Below are positions 33,970 through 44,723 of a stretch of 64,000 nt of DNA, piece by piece; the first letter of the stretch is position 1; each line of letters starts with the position of its first letter. Source of the stretch: Rhizophlyctis rosea (lineage: Eukaryota > Chytridiomycota > Chytridiomycetes > Rhizophlyctidales > Rhizophlyctidaceae); NCBI GenBank assembly GCA_027596075.1, contig JADGJC010000147.1, forward strand, positions 33,169-97,168, written 5' to 3'. The notes beneath the pieces are model-generated. The model was not told the DNA's origin and made no database searches. It was given only the letters and a program-made list of their open reading frames with translations. A program made the position numbers and the translations under genes.

Positions 33970-36689
33970 CTTTAGACGATGTGGTAATATACCAGCACCA
34001 TTGTTCATGTCCAAATGCTCTATGGCATGTGTGCTACCTCCTCAGTTCCATTTTTCTTTTTGCAATACTTCGTATTGTTTTGACTTTCTTACGCCCTGTC
34101 AGCGGCGTCCATTGTCTGAACATAGCTGGACCTGGATTTGCAGAACCCATTGAACCTGTCTGGCCAATGATCCCGTGCAAAATGTAATGCGCCTGTTCTT
34201 CTCTATAAATGTCAAGCGAATTGGTTGCTCTCACGTCGGTCGTCTTGAATGTGGTCCTCAGGAACGCGTCTCATCTACTCTGGTACCACATAAGTCGCAT
34301 AGTAATGGGCCTTTCGTTCTGGCATCCCGTCTGTTGTTGCTTATCGGGATTGACCAGTATCAATGAAGTTGACTCACTGACAGGCAGATGACATGTTGAA
34401 GTTGAGGTGACGGTAATGAAAGTCGCGGCATGTATATTTTCTGGTTTGAGCATAGCACTTTTTGTTGTGCGCCGCGATGGATAGCTTTGTTTTTTCACTG
34501 AGAGAAGAAGCTTTGTTCTAAGGCCATTCGCTGCCTTCTGCCTTGAACTGAGAAATTGCTTTATCGCGCCAGTGAGAGGCCTGGTTCTTGATACTGCACC
34601 TTTGGTACCAAGAAAGTGCATGCTGAGACTACCGTTATTGATTTCGTTCATGCAAGGGCATGGATCCAATCAATTCAATGTCCCCCTCAAAATAATAGAG
34701 CATCTTTGGCGGGTTATGCTGCGGTTATGGCGAAGTAAAGCTTTCAAACCCGACCTCGACAGCCGTCAGGTCACCGTTCTCTTTGAATTATTCGTGCAAT
34801 GATCAAGATTGTTCATTACCATGCGATGTCTTGCTGAGTATTTGTTATTCTCTAAGATTTTGGCACAACAATGTTTCGCGTCCCGACTTACGACTCGTAC
34901 AAAGTGCGTTGAGTACGGATCATCCATGATGCATGTCATAAGACTCGATTTCACGATAGCAGGAAACGCACAGAAATCGATCATCCCAGTCATGGTGTGA
35001 CTTGACCAGAGATTTGAGTGTTTTTTTGGAACAATTTCTTGATCCCTTTTTCTTCCGCACCCGATATTTAACTTACAATTCAGTAATCCCGCCTGGGTTC
35101 GATGCGACGGTGTCAAGACGAGAACTGACCAGAAAAAAGCTCAGGCAGATGGGTGTTCTCAGTAGAAGAAGCTTTGCCGATAGAATGACATGTTGGCTGT
35201 TTGCGCTCAAAAAGATAGGGTGTTAGTCATGCCAATAAGTCAACATGGGGGTTATTTGTCGAATGCGTTATCGGCATGATGTAATGGCAGAGCTTATTAC
35301 AGTTGTTGATCACTTGAATGCGCGTATCATCCAGTCGCTCACGACGATGCAGTCTCTGTGAACTCGGAGCCTTTGAAGCCTGACTACCCTTTTGTTCCCT
35401 TCCTGCATGTGCAAACCTCAACAGCAGGAGCTAAATGAATACGTACGATGAATGTTATGTTGGTTCAGTAGCGCCGAGAGCGCTATCCCTCACCGATCGA
35501 TTGGGACCCTTTCAACTGTTCTTGCAACAAGCGCATCATCATCTTATATAGTTGCACATTTCTCATCTCTCTTGTGCTTGTGCTCACTGGGATCATATTG
35601 CACGGTGAACTCCAAGCGTCATCTTTTTGGGGTATCGCCGTTCATTGAAAGGTAATGGGTGGCTTAGCCAACGCGTTTGTTTAGAAACATTCCAGTTTGT
35701 TGTGCTAGAATCATCATCTTGATGGGGAAAACGTCTCGTCAACTCAAGAGCTTTCCCTTATCGGAGTGGCCGACATGAAACCCCATGCTTGTGCCATCAA
35801 GTGCTTTTCCAAATTCAAAAGTGAGTCGTTGAAACTGCGGAAGCGCAACGGGAAGACCCCAGATGTTCGGATCTTCACATGCATATCTGGTTTGTCGCTT
35901 CCTTGCTTCCAAATCAAAGATGAGCAAACGTTTCGTGTAATCTGCTCACAGCCAAAAAGAGACAAGTCTGCCTCTCAACAAGTCGTTTCTCGGCCATGCA
36001 CAGGCAACGATACGAAGTTGCGGCTAGCCCTCAAAGTCCTCAAATCCCGTCACGACATTGCACATCAAATCCACCGTTTTCCAGACTGAGGGTGGAGCAT
36101 CTGCGCATCGGTTGCCTTTCCGGCAAATCCATCCAAAATGATCGTGGCTACCACATTCAACGTTCCAAGGCGTGTTCGTGTGACAGAAGTTTCTTCAGCA
36201 AACCTTCCATAAAAGGCAAATTTTCCCTGGTGGAATATTCTGCTGCTACACGATCATGATTCACGCATTCAACCACAAAGAGCGGACCGTCGGTTGGTGG
36301 CGGCTGGTCCATTTGTGTGCTCTCCTTCCAGCATGAAACCCTTCATATCGTTCCTCTTTCGCCCGCCAAGTAGACCATGCTCCTCGCTTCGAAAACCCCA
36401 GTCATCTTCTGTCGGTCAGCTAAGGCAACGGGGGGATTGTGGACCGTATCGGAGGGGTAAAGCGGACTAAAATTCTGGGCGGGTTTTGGTGTGACTTTGG
36501 CAAATCCGCGAATTTCTGGCCTGGTCCACATTACCCCCTCGCACGGTCCACATTACCCCCCTTGACCTTACCGATTCCCCCAATCACAAGATTTTGTGAC
36601 CCGATGTTCCAACATGTGGTCATCGCTGCGTGTGAATTTCCCCCGTCATGAAGAGTCGCTGGTGGCCCCATTAGCTGATGTACTGCTCA
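33970..36689. other. Gene-poor intergenic stretch
   Basis: No gene recognised. The longest frame (107 codons, plus strand, 35766-36089; MADMKPHACAIKCFSK..) lacks a domain or splice partners. The right end carries the repeated elements at 36431-36560 and the promoter of the esterase gene. Confidence 0.45.
36431..36560. repeat. Three copies of a 16-base element upstream of the esterase
   Basis: GGTCCACATTACCCCC occurs at 36523-36538 and 36545-36560, exactly 22 bases apart. A near-perfect inverted copy (GGGGGATTGTGGACC) lies at 36431-36445. They sit about 225-350 bases before the CE15 start codon, a typical place for transcription-factor sites. The binding factor is unknown; regulation is inferred. 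Confidence 0.5.
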
Positions 36690-36695
36690 TATATA
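36690..36695 (+). promoter_or_regulatory. TATA-like element of the CE15 esterase gene
   Basis: TATATA lies 89 bases before the ATG at 36784, in an otherwise mixed sequence, leaving a leader of about 60 bases. Confidence 0.45.
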
Positions 36696-36783
36696 GTCTG
36701 AGTATGAGCTTTCTGCCTTCTGAAAGAATTATCAACCTGACATTGTCCATCTGAAGTCAACGGGCAACTACACAAACGCAACG

Positions 36784-38560
36784 ATGAAAGTCGCTCATAC
36801 TACTGCTGGCGCGGTCGCATTGGCCGCAACTGCCATGTCGCAGTCCTGCCCTACCGTCAACACCGATGTCGTCAATGTACCAAAGCTCCCTGACCCCTTC
36901 ACCTTTTCGGGCGGGTCCATAGTGAGTACTCAAAATGATTGGAGTTGCCGTCGCGACGAGATCAAAAAGCTGTTGGACATCTACGAACTCGGCACCTTCC
37001 CACCAAAGCCCGATTCTGTAACCGGCTCGCTCGTCAACGGTACAATGACCATCAACGTCACCAACGGCGACAAATCCATCTCCTTCTCTCCCAAAGTCAC
37101 TCTACCAGCCAACGCCACGGGCCCCGTTCCCGCCCTTATCGCCTACGGAGGCGTCAGCATTCCGCTCCCAGCCGGTGTAGCCTTGATCACATACAGCAAC
37201 GACGACATCGCCCAGCAGAACAGCGGCAGCTCCCGCGGTATCGGGAAGTTCTTCACCCTTTTTGGTGCCAACGCTACAGCCGGTGCAACCACTGCCTGGG
37301 CATGGGGCGTGTCTCGCATCATTGATGTGCTCGAAGCCAATCCATCTTTCGGCATCAACCCCAAGAAGGTTGCTGTAACGGGTTGCTCGCGTAACGGCAA
37401 GGGAGCCTTGATTGCTGGCGCGTTAGAGGATCGTATCGCTCTTACCATTGCTCAGGAATCTGGGTCGGGAGGTTCCGCCTGTTGGCGCATCTCCGATGCG
37501 TACCTGGCCAACAACATCAGCATCCAGACGGCCTCTGAGATTGTGCAGGAGAATGTCTGGTACTCGACCAACTTCAACCCGTACGTCAATAGCATTACTA
37601 CGCTGCCGTTTGATCACCATATGCTGGCTGCGTTGATTGCACCTCGTGGGTTGTACGCAACTGATAACAACATTGATTGGTGAGTTCTGGCTGGCTTCCA
37701 CTGATCTCGTCCAACCCATCCCATGTTTTGACTCGTCCGCGCTTTCATCTTTAGATTGGGTCCATGGTCATCCGTCACATGCATGTCCGCCGCACAGAAA
37801 GTGTACCAAGCATTGGGTGTCCATGACAACTTGGGATACTCGTTGGTGGCCAATCACTCTCATTGCGCGTTCCCGGCGGCACAGAACCCGGAATTGACGG
37901 CGTTTGTGAACAAGTTCTTGTTCGATCAGACAAGCACCAACACCAGCATTTTCCATTCTGATGTGTCGAACCCTGACGACTCGTGGATGCCTTGGGATGT
38001 GCCGACGTTCGGTACTGGGGGTGGGAGTGTATCGGTGAGTTGTTCTTCTTGACCATTTAGAAATGTTTTCTGTCAGAGTGTCTGTCGGTGAGTTTGTTAT
38101 TTGACAAATTTCGTTGGGCGAGCAGACTATCACCACGACCACGACCACGACCACCACAACGACGACCATGACTACCACCGCCACTACTACTGTTAATCCT
38201 CCTACCACAACCACCACTACGACGACCACAATGACAACTACTACTACCGTTCCTCCTTCCACCACCACCACTACGACGACCACAACGACAACTTTTACTA
38301 CCGTTCCTCCTTCCACCACCACCACCACTTCAACGATTACCAGCACCACTACCACCCTAGCACCCATCACCACCACTACGACCAAACCCACCACAACCAC
38401 AACCACAAAAAAAACAATCAAACATACCACTACTACAACTACCCACAAAACAGGTCGTCATACTATCACTACCACTACCCATCACCACACAACCACCCCT
38501 ACCCACCCCGCTCCACCAAAACCAACCTGTGTCCGTGTCTTCTGGTGGGATTGGTGTTAG
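36784..38560 (+). CDS. Glucuronoyl methylesterase (CE15), Thr-rich tail, nonsense at splice
   Basis: Secreted serine esterase that in this family cleaves ester bonds between lignin and 4-O-methyl-glucuronoxylan. Exons: 36784-37679, 37755-38034, 38126-38560. An N-terminal signal peptide (MKVAHTTAGAVALAATAMS) precedes a CE15 domain to about residue 390. The nucleophile Ser202 lies in GCSRNGKG; Glu225 is in AQESGSGG; the catalytic His is about 335 in NHSHCAFP. All are present. The last exon encodes about 110 residues of Thr-rich linker and ends KPTCVRVFWWDWC, without a CBM1 module. The oddity: exon 1 ends GAT-TG before GTGAGT and the only acceptor leaves A as the first base of exon 2. The codon for the conserved Trp299 thus becomes TGA. 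Either the base is wrong, splicing is unusual, or the gene is freshly dead. Domain assignment is firm. Confidence 0.8.
38126..38520 (+). repeat. ACC/ACG/ACT Thr-codon microsatellite
   Basis: Degenerate trinucleotide array encoding the Thr-rich linker of the CE15 protein. It contains longer units of the form ACTACTACCGTTCCTCCTTC at about 38234 and 38289. It is expected to be length-variable. Confidence 0.75.
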
Positions 38561-39276
38561 AGGTCCTAGATTAGTGCGACCGTAGAACGTAGCTGGATGC
38601 TTCTTTCAGAAGGCTGGATATACATTATCATACCGAATTTGTAAATAGATGGACTCCTAAATGGAGACGGGAAGCTGGCTATCCATTTCTCCTAGCTTTA
38701 CTTCGCTCAGATCATTGACCACTTTGGCAACTTTTGGCAGATGGGAGTTCCATGTCACTGATGCCTATATCGCAGAATGTGTCCAACCGTGTTGAAGTGG
38801 GACTTGCTGGTGCAATCGAAGCCAGCTGTGCAAGGCAAAATCCAGTGTCAATACGAACGGAGAAGTTGGTAGATTTGCCCACGAAGATCATAAAGCTCTG
38901 AAACTGCTTGATCACTGATTCATCATTTGATTTTAGTGTTTATTATTTCATGAATCATGATACGGTTCCCGGGAACCAAACATTGCGACGCGAGGGTCCT
39001 AGGAGTCATTTGTCGATCTGGATAGTAGCAAGATTGGTTCCGATGAGAGAACCTGCCATCACTCACCTCCAAGTACAAATTTCGGTTCAACGCATTAAAT
39101 TTTGAAAAAATAGACTTTATAAAAAATTTCTTAACAAAGAAATTGCGCAATTGTTGAAAACTCATGCGCTCTACCTTTTCGCTTATTTTTGCAATCAAGG
39201 GAAAGTTGGAATTGGACATTGAGCATGTGATTTCCTGCCGTGAACGGCGGATGTACCCGTATACCTTCAATCAGCC
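38561..39276. other. Intergenic
   Basis: 3' flank of the esterase gene and promoter side of the next plus-strand gene; AT-rich near 39090-39150. No gene recognised. Confidence 0.4.
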
Positions 39277-40455
39277 ATGAGTACAACGTACGGAACCTCA
39301 AGGGTTACCGATTACTTAGCGGGCATGTCCATAGGGATAACGGTGATCAGTTGCCTAAAAGTCCTCACGTCACTCAACAAGACACGACAAATGATCTTGA
39401 TTCGAATAACAGCTGTAAGTCTCCCAGACCAGTTTGGATATTTTACCAACCATCCAGCGCTAAGGCACCTCGTAATCCTAGTCACACATGCTCACTTATT
39501 GGCATTGCAAATAACAGTAATCTCCAGTTGGATCTCCACCGATACTCTCAACTACAACCCTAACTATACCAACAATGCTCTCTGGACGTTTCACGCGACC
39601 ATGTCGTCCATGTCAATACAAACTATGCGTATGCTACTTTTAGTTATTGCTTGCATAAGAGCAACCGCCATGGTAGACGCGTTGCAGCCCTACAAACAGT
39701 TTATCATGGGTTTTGCGGTACTGATGGAAGGCATTCCAGGGTACACGAGCGGAGGTACGCTGGGCAAATTTGTTCGATACGAATTGGTGCACAGGACTTT
39801 TGACAAGTCGGACTCACTTTGGTTACCACAGTACTTCTTATCATCTACCTACAATGTGCTGCCGAGTTTACGGGCCGCCCCAGCGCTCGCTGTTTGAAAG
39901 TTGCCACAGAAGATCACGTCATGTCCATGTTCCAAACCACCTCGACCGTTGCCGATTTTGCTTTCTTCATCCAAGTTGTTCATCTATGACGCCTTGTTCG
40001 TCTACATCCTGTTTTCCCGCCTTGCCAGCATAAATGGATGCCGAAAAATACTCAGATCCCGCACCCTTTTCCAATTCTCGCTGTATCTTTGCGTGCTCAT
40101 CTGCATTCTGTGGCAGATTGCCAACAAAGCGAGTGGAACGCAGGGTGCAGCGACGGGGACACCCTTGGCGCAGGCGTGGAGATTTTTAGACGCATTTATC
40201 TTTGTAACGATTGCGGAGTTTGGGATCGATGTGAAGGTTATCATGGACAAGTTCCAAGAAGATGTGAGTGGGCAGCGGAGAGAAAGTGGGAGGATGAGTG
40301 TTACGGCTTCGACGGCTGGGAAGGGAAGCAAGGGAGATAAGGGTGATGGAGAGAAGTTGGACAGGCGGAAATCCCTATTTGCCAAAGGCGGGGACCCGAT
40401 TGCAGAGCTGGGGTTGACAATTGGTCCCAAGATTGTTGCTAGTGCTGAAGTATAG
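39277..40455 (+). CDS. Polytopic (about 7-TM) membrane protein, one-base frameshift
   Basis: Exon 1 is 39277-39754, the intron is 39755-39831, and exon 2 is 39832-40455. The junction gives SG-V-LLIIYLQCAAEFTG. Exon 2 reads correctly to VADFAFFIQ near 39973. From there the coding frame shifts by one base and continues as LFIYDALFVYILFSRL. Dropping one base of CCAAGTTG at 39971-39978 makes one smooth helix and 367 codons. About seven hydrophobic helices are visible (YLAGMSIGITVISCLKVL; LVILVTHAHLLALQITV; MRMLLLVIACIRA; FIMGFAVLMEGIPGYTSG; AFFIQ/LFIYDALFVYILF; FSLYLCVLICILW; AWRFLDAFIFVTIAEF). A basic/Ser-rich cytosolic tail follows (RRESGRMSVTAS, GKGSKGDKGDGEKLDRRKS). This could be a fungal GPCR-like protein, but no family motif was recognised. 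Without the shift the protein ends about 50 bases later. Confidence 0.6.
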
Positions 40456-40762
40456 GCATGTAGATTTCGGTAGAGCAGAGAAGGCTGTCAAAAACCGATG
40501 AACCAGCAGTTTGGAACATGCATGATGGATTGCCCGGTCTTTCTTAACGTAGATTTGAGGAACATGAACCCGGAATAGATATTCACCTCGCGCGGTCATA
40601 TCTCTCATCCTATCAACTCGGTGGGCGGTCTGGATACTTCTTTATTTCTTTCTCTCAGGTTGGCGGTGGTTACCCGTCACCAATCGCAATATGATAGTAT
40701 ATATATTGAAACGGACCGCGTGAATGATCATGCCCGGGTCCCTTCCTTGCAACCTTCACCCA

Positions 40763-41179
40763 TCAGCAATCCGTTCGCAAAGCAACTCTTCCCTCTCCCG
40801 TCTCCGCCCTTGTCAAACCATCCCACACCTCCTCCAACCGAGTCAGATACCACCCTTCCAACCTTTTTTCCATCCCAGCCGCAATGGCCTTCCGTAGAGC
40901 CTCTCTTGCGGTAGCAACTTTGCCCCAGTCTAGATCCTCCGGTTTCCCCTTGCCGCACACTGCTCTAGAACACCAGTAAGGGCCTCCTTTACATTCTACC
41001 GGAACATCTAATTCTAGTTGGGTGATGAGCGTAAGCCAGGCCGTATCGTTGCGGGAGGGATTCGGGATGGTACTTAGGCCAAAGCGGGCTTTTATGGTAG
41101 GAATAAGGGTATTGAGGTTGTTAAGGAGTGCGTGTGCGCAGGGAGCATTATGGGTGCTACGAGGGGCCATGATAGGCAT
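40763..41179 (-). CDS. Small conserved-looking protein, 138 aa, unknown
   Basis: Single-exon frame that starts MPIMAPRSTHNAPCAHALL; a second in-frame ATG three codons later is an alternative start. It has a mixed helical composition (RFGLSTIPNPSRNDTAWL, ARLEALRKAIAAGMEKRLEG-like segments) and two Cys near CSRAVCGKG. It has no signal peptide and no membrane segment. The codon usage and length of the frame support coding. It ends at 40763, about 300 bases beyond the stop of the convergent membrane-protein gene. No family recognised. Confidence 0.55.
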   Translation of the reverse strand: MPIMAPRSTHNAPCAHALLNNLNTLIPTIKARFGLSTIPNPSRNDTAWLTLITQLELDVPVECKGGPYWCSRAVCGKGKPEDLDWGKVATAREALRKAIAAGMEKRLEGWYLTRLEEVWDGLTRAETGEGRVALRTDC

Positions 41180-42794
41180 GCTCGCTGATGATTTTTTCGA
41201 GTTAGAGACCGCACAAGTATAATTGCGAAGGTTTAGGGACTGGATGTGATGTCAACTCCTTCATAAACAACCTGAGGAAAAGTCTATAAGATATGTGGAG
41301 GGAGGGAACGAGGGGAACGTGAGATGTCATGCCAGATGCTCTTTGGTGAAACCTGTCAAACCTGGTCAACCTGTCAAACCGAAACGCTGACGTAAGCTCC
41401 AACCCATGAATGCTTTAACAATTAAAAAAACAACTCTTATGCCAACTTCCAATAGGATTTATTTGTGGCAATTTGCGGAACTACGCGAATGAGTAGGCAG
41501 GGCATCATGAGACCACTTGACAGGGCAGACGTGATCATCACCTCGGGAGCAGATGACATCACCCTTGCGCATCTCATATCTTTCCGCCTGATATAGTACC
41601 TTTTTCTGACGTGTCCGATTGGATTGCTTCGTGGATACCGATATGGTCGATGCTGCTGCTGGTGGGGGTGCTGGTCGTGACACCTGAGGCGTGTTTGAGG
41701 AGGTTGCAGAGACACGGGTCTCGGACGCTTCAGCAGTAGAAGGAGCAGATCTGACCCAATAAATGCTTAGCTTCATCTTTGCATCAAATGTATGTCCGGA
41801 CTCTTCTTGATTTTGTGAAGTTGTAAGGTCTTCTCGTCGTTCAAATTGTCGAATCTATGAGTCTGCCCTTGTCCGAGAGAGCGGACTGGTGAAACACCAA
41901 ATTTCTTCTCTGGAACGTCGAGGAATGTAATCGCATGCTGGCGTTTGCCATCATCGGTTGACGCTAGGCCTCTTTATCTTTTTCATTGCTCGTATCCTCA
42001 AAGTGGCCATTAAGTTTGGGAAGTCCGCTATAGCAAGTGGCGCAGCGGGCCAGAAATCGAGACGGTCTCTGTCCCTGTGCCTGTCCCTGTGCCTGTCCCT
42101 TCCTATCCCTATCCCTATCCCTGTCGCGGTAGCTCCCGTTGGACGGATGGTGAGACCTGCGATCCACTTCCTGGTCCATTGATTCGTCTGTCACTGCTGT
42201 AAGCGACGTTCAGTATTCACCAGTAGAAGCGCAAGTCAGACAGAAACAAACAACAAAGCATACCGGGTGGGTAAGACAACTATTTAGCACAGCAGAAATG
42301 AATGTGTATTCGCCGGGACCTGTGAAACCGGTAGTGCACGCGGTCAATAGTTGCTGAGGGCTTATAGTCCAATCAGTTCAAGGAAATATACCAGAAGCGA
42401 GCGGACAATCGATAGTGAGCTTCAGTTTAGCTATGGTGTCCACAGCCTCGTGTCGGTAGAGAGTAAAAAGCTGCTCAGAGGCAAGTCGGCTGAAGATTCA
42501 CAGTGTCGTTCGAAAATGAAGTCATTAAGTTACAAAGCAAGTGATTAGCGAAAATCGCAAAGCTTTGAAAAAAGCTCCTATCTTTTTGTTTGTTTCGGGC
42601 ATCCATCCAAACAGCTACACTAACAACCCAACAGCAACCCCGCCTATCTGAATCTTTGCGAGTGGGAAGTGGCTCAAAGGAGCGCACTTATTTCGAGGAT
42701 TAGGAGTTGGTCATGGCCTGGCCTTGGGACCCTCGTAGACGGCGATACCTGGATGGGACTCTGGAGAACAATGAGTGAGGTGTACTTACAGACC
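41180..42794. other. Unresolved stretch, possible small minus-strand gene(s)
   Basis: The minus strand holds three fragments that look partly coding but that I could not join with confidence. They are a 105-codon frame at 41459-41776 (ending KWSHDALPTHSRSSANCHK), a frame around 41770-41950 reading GKRQHAITFLDVPEKKFG and TLQLHKIKKSPDIH, and a 76-codon frame at 41964-42194 with RDRDRDRDRK. A spliced gene may exist here. At 42067-42125 the + strand has a GTCCCTGTGCCT / CTATCC short-unit array that makes the middle of the last frame repetitive. Confidence 0.3.
42067..42125. repeat. Short tandem repeat (CTGTCC/CTATCC units)
   Basis: Runs of CTGTGCCTGTCC followed by CCTATCCCTATCC units. Simple-sequence array with no other feature. 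Confidence 0.7.
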
Positions 42795-43145
42795 CTAACA
42801 ATTGGTGAAAGACTGTGGCACACCTTGAAGCTTGGTGAAGTCTGGGTGAAATCCAAATTGGAGCATGCGATCCGCCACCTTCCCATCAACACTCCTCTCC
42901 AATGCCTGCCTCAATTCTCTTTCTTTTTCCACTTCTTTGTTGAGTGCATCCCACTTGACGCCCTGCAGGATAGACACAGAGGACACACTTTTGTTATGAA
43001 AAGCTCAAGCATGGGGTTGGTGATAACTTACCAGCTTGTAGGCCCCATACGTGATCCCCAACCCGGTCGCCGTCAGGGTGCCCCGTATTTCTTTAAGTTC
43101 GACCAGGAAGGAGTTGAGGCGCTTGAGGCTCGCTTGGAAGCTCAT
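42795..43145 (-). CDS. Small protein, 93 aa, possibly organellar
   Basis: Two exons, 43145-43032 and 42962-42795, joined in phase 0 across a GTAAGT..TGCAG intron. The protein begins MSFQASLKRLNSFLVEL and contains a weakly hydrophobic segment (TATGLGITYGAYKLGV). A charged helix/coiled coil follows (WDALNKEVEKERELRQALER), and it ends DFTKLQGVPQSFTNC. The basic N-terminus plus single short hydrophobic stretch would suit a mitochondrial inner-membrane assembly factor, but that is inference. A more upstream ATG in the same frame (43256) is less likely because the sequence before MSFQ is not coding-like. Its 5' end faces the divergent RSRC2-like gene about 260 bases away. Confidence 0.55.
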
Positions 43146-43405
43146 GGCTTTGTTTTGTGGAGAAAGGATTGAGTTGTTTTCGAGTAGAAGAGAGGATTTG
43201 AGAGTGAAGCTGGGGCGTAATGGAACTTCGATAGGTGGGGAACGATGCAATGGCAAGGGTCAGTTCAGGTGGGAAGCCTTGAAGGCTTCGTACAACTGCA
43301 TGGCTTAACCTCATCATCACTGTGCCACTGAGCAGACTCATACTCGACACACCCAAAGCGGGACTTCGCGTCACTCCCATCTCCTTACCAGAACACATCA
43401 CAAAG

Positions 43406-44501
43406 ATGGTGAGGAAATGGACCATAGCTTTGTGAATGTCTACAAGCTAACTCGCTTCTGTCAAGGGTGACCGCCATAGGCGAGATGTAGCTTACTCTGG
43501 TAGGCGAAGCAGGTCGCGAAGCCCCACCAGGCGCTCAGACTACCACCGGCCCCGTTCCAACAGATCCCGCTCCCGCTCACCTACATCCCACCGCTCCTCA
43601 TATCTCCGCTACTCTCGCTCTCCTAGTCCACAATATTCTCGCTCACGCGGAAAGTCATCACCACGGTCTCATTCGCGCCGTCAATCTCCCTCTTCTTCTT
43701 CCTCGGCTTCGCCCCCACGGTCCACTAATACGACTGGCGGCCGGTCAGCACAGGAAGCGAAATCTGGTCCGTCGGCAGCCGTACTTGCAGGTGCGTATAC
43801 TTTCCAGGAACCAGTGCAAGGGTAATGGTCTGATTTATGACAATTCAAACTATTCTGGTAGTATTCGCCGCCCAGCAGGCTCGAGTTGCCCCTGCCTTTG
43901 GAGCAGGCAGAGGAGTGGTAGGAATGGCAGCTGCAGCATCGAGTGTGACGCCGAGCCATGGAGGATCAGGACTATCCATTGCAGAGAAGAAGAAGTTGCT
44001 ATGGGGCAAGAAGGATACCCCGCGGGAGGTTGCGCCGCAGGTTGATATCCACTCCTATGATACTGAATTCGTCTTCAATTTACCAACCTCTGTACGGTTT
44101 CAAGGCAACAGCCAATCAATGGGAACATACTCAGCTTGGTGGTGATGTATGTGCTTGCTCTGCCATATTGTCCCTTTAATGCCTTTCAAAGACTGAATGA
44201 TGGGGAGCTTTCGTTTCCCCAGGTTGATCCCAACCGCAAGAGCAAATTTCTGAGACTCATGGGCTACAAAGGGGAAGATGCCTCTCCTTCTGCAAATTCG
44301 TCATCTATACCAACAGCCAATGAACTGGCCAGCAGCAATAGTTCAAATGCGCCAGAGCAGGTCCAACAGGACCAGCATAATCTGGAGAAACAATTCTATG
44401 CGGCAGTGGCACGTGGGGGAGGAGGGCAAAGTGTGAGTAAGACCATCATTCTTACCACTGCCGCAATCATTGACTGACAGCATGCGCAGGGTTTGAAATA
44501 G
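43406..44501 (+). CDS. RSRC2-like SR protein with C-terminal SMAP domain, 256 aa
   Basis: Six exons: 43406-43408 (ATG alone), 43466-43790, 43862-44040, 44105-44146, 44223-44432, 44490-44501; the sum is 257 codons with the stop. The N-terminal ~110 residues are an RS domain (GRRSRSRSPTRRS, YSRSPSPQYSRSRGK). The middle is Ala/Gly-rich, followed by LSIAEKKKLLWGKKD. The SMAP segment WEHTQLGGDVDPNRKSKFL and RLMGYKG, spread over three exons, is the hallmark of RSRC2 / small-acidic-protein-like proteins, which are nuclear and linked to splicing. The C-terminus is ARGGGGQSGLK. Intron 1 has a good CTAAC branch site at 43447-43451. The first intron directly follows the start codon, and the last exon has only three codons plus the stop. 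Intron 3 (44041-44104, GTTGAT donor) is the least certain. Confidence 0.8.
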
Positions 44502-44723
44502 GTACATCTTTTGTATACCCTTTGTACATAGCAAGCCAGGTGCACCTATGACATACGATGCTGGTCTTCCACGAGAAGAGCCTCGAATTTTTTTTGCTTT
44601 GTCAAACTGAACTCCGTAATCACCCACCAGCTCTATCCGACATTCCATCTTCATTGATACAAACTTCACATATACAGGGGTATCAAGCACCACACCCTCC
44701 AAACCTCCCACCACCACCCCGCA

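Noticed and set aside
37768..38448. 226-codon minus-strand frame of almost pure Val
   Set aside because: Reverse reading of the Thr-codon repeat of the CE15 gene.
38130..38520. CRISPR-like or satellite array
   Set aside because: The units are degenerate Thr codons within an open reading frame, with no conserved spacer-repeat structure.
40038..40340. 100-codon plus-strand Cys-containing frame
   Set aside because: Lies in the wrong frame across the transmembrane-coding part of the gene at 39277-40455.
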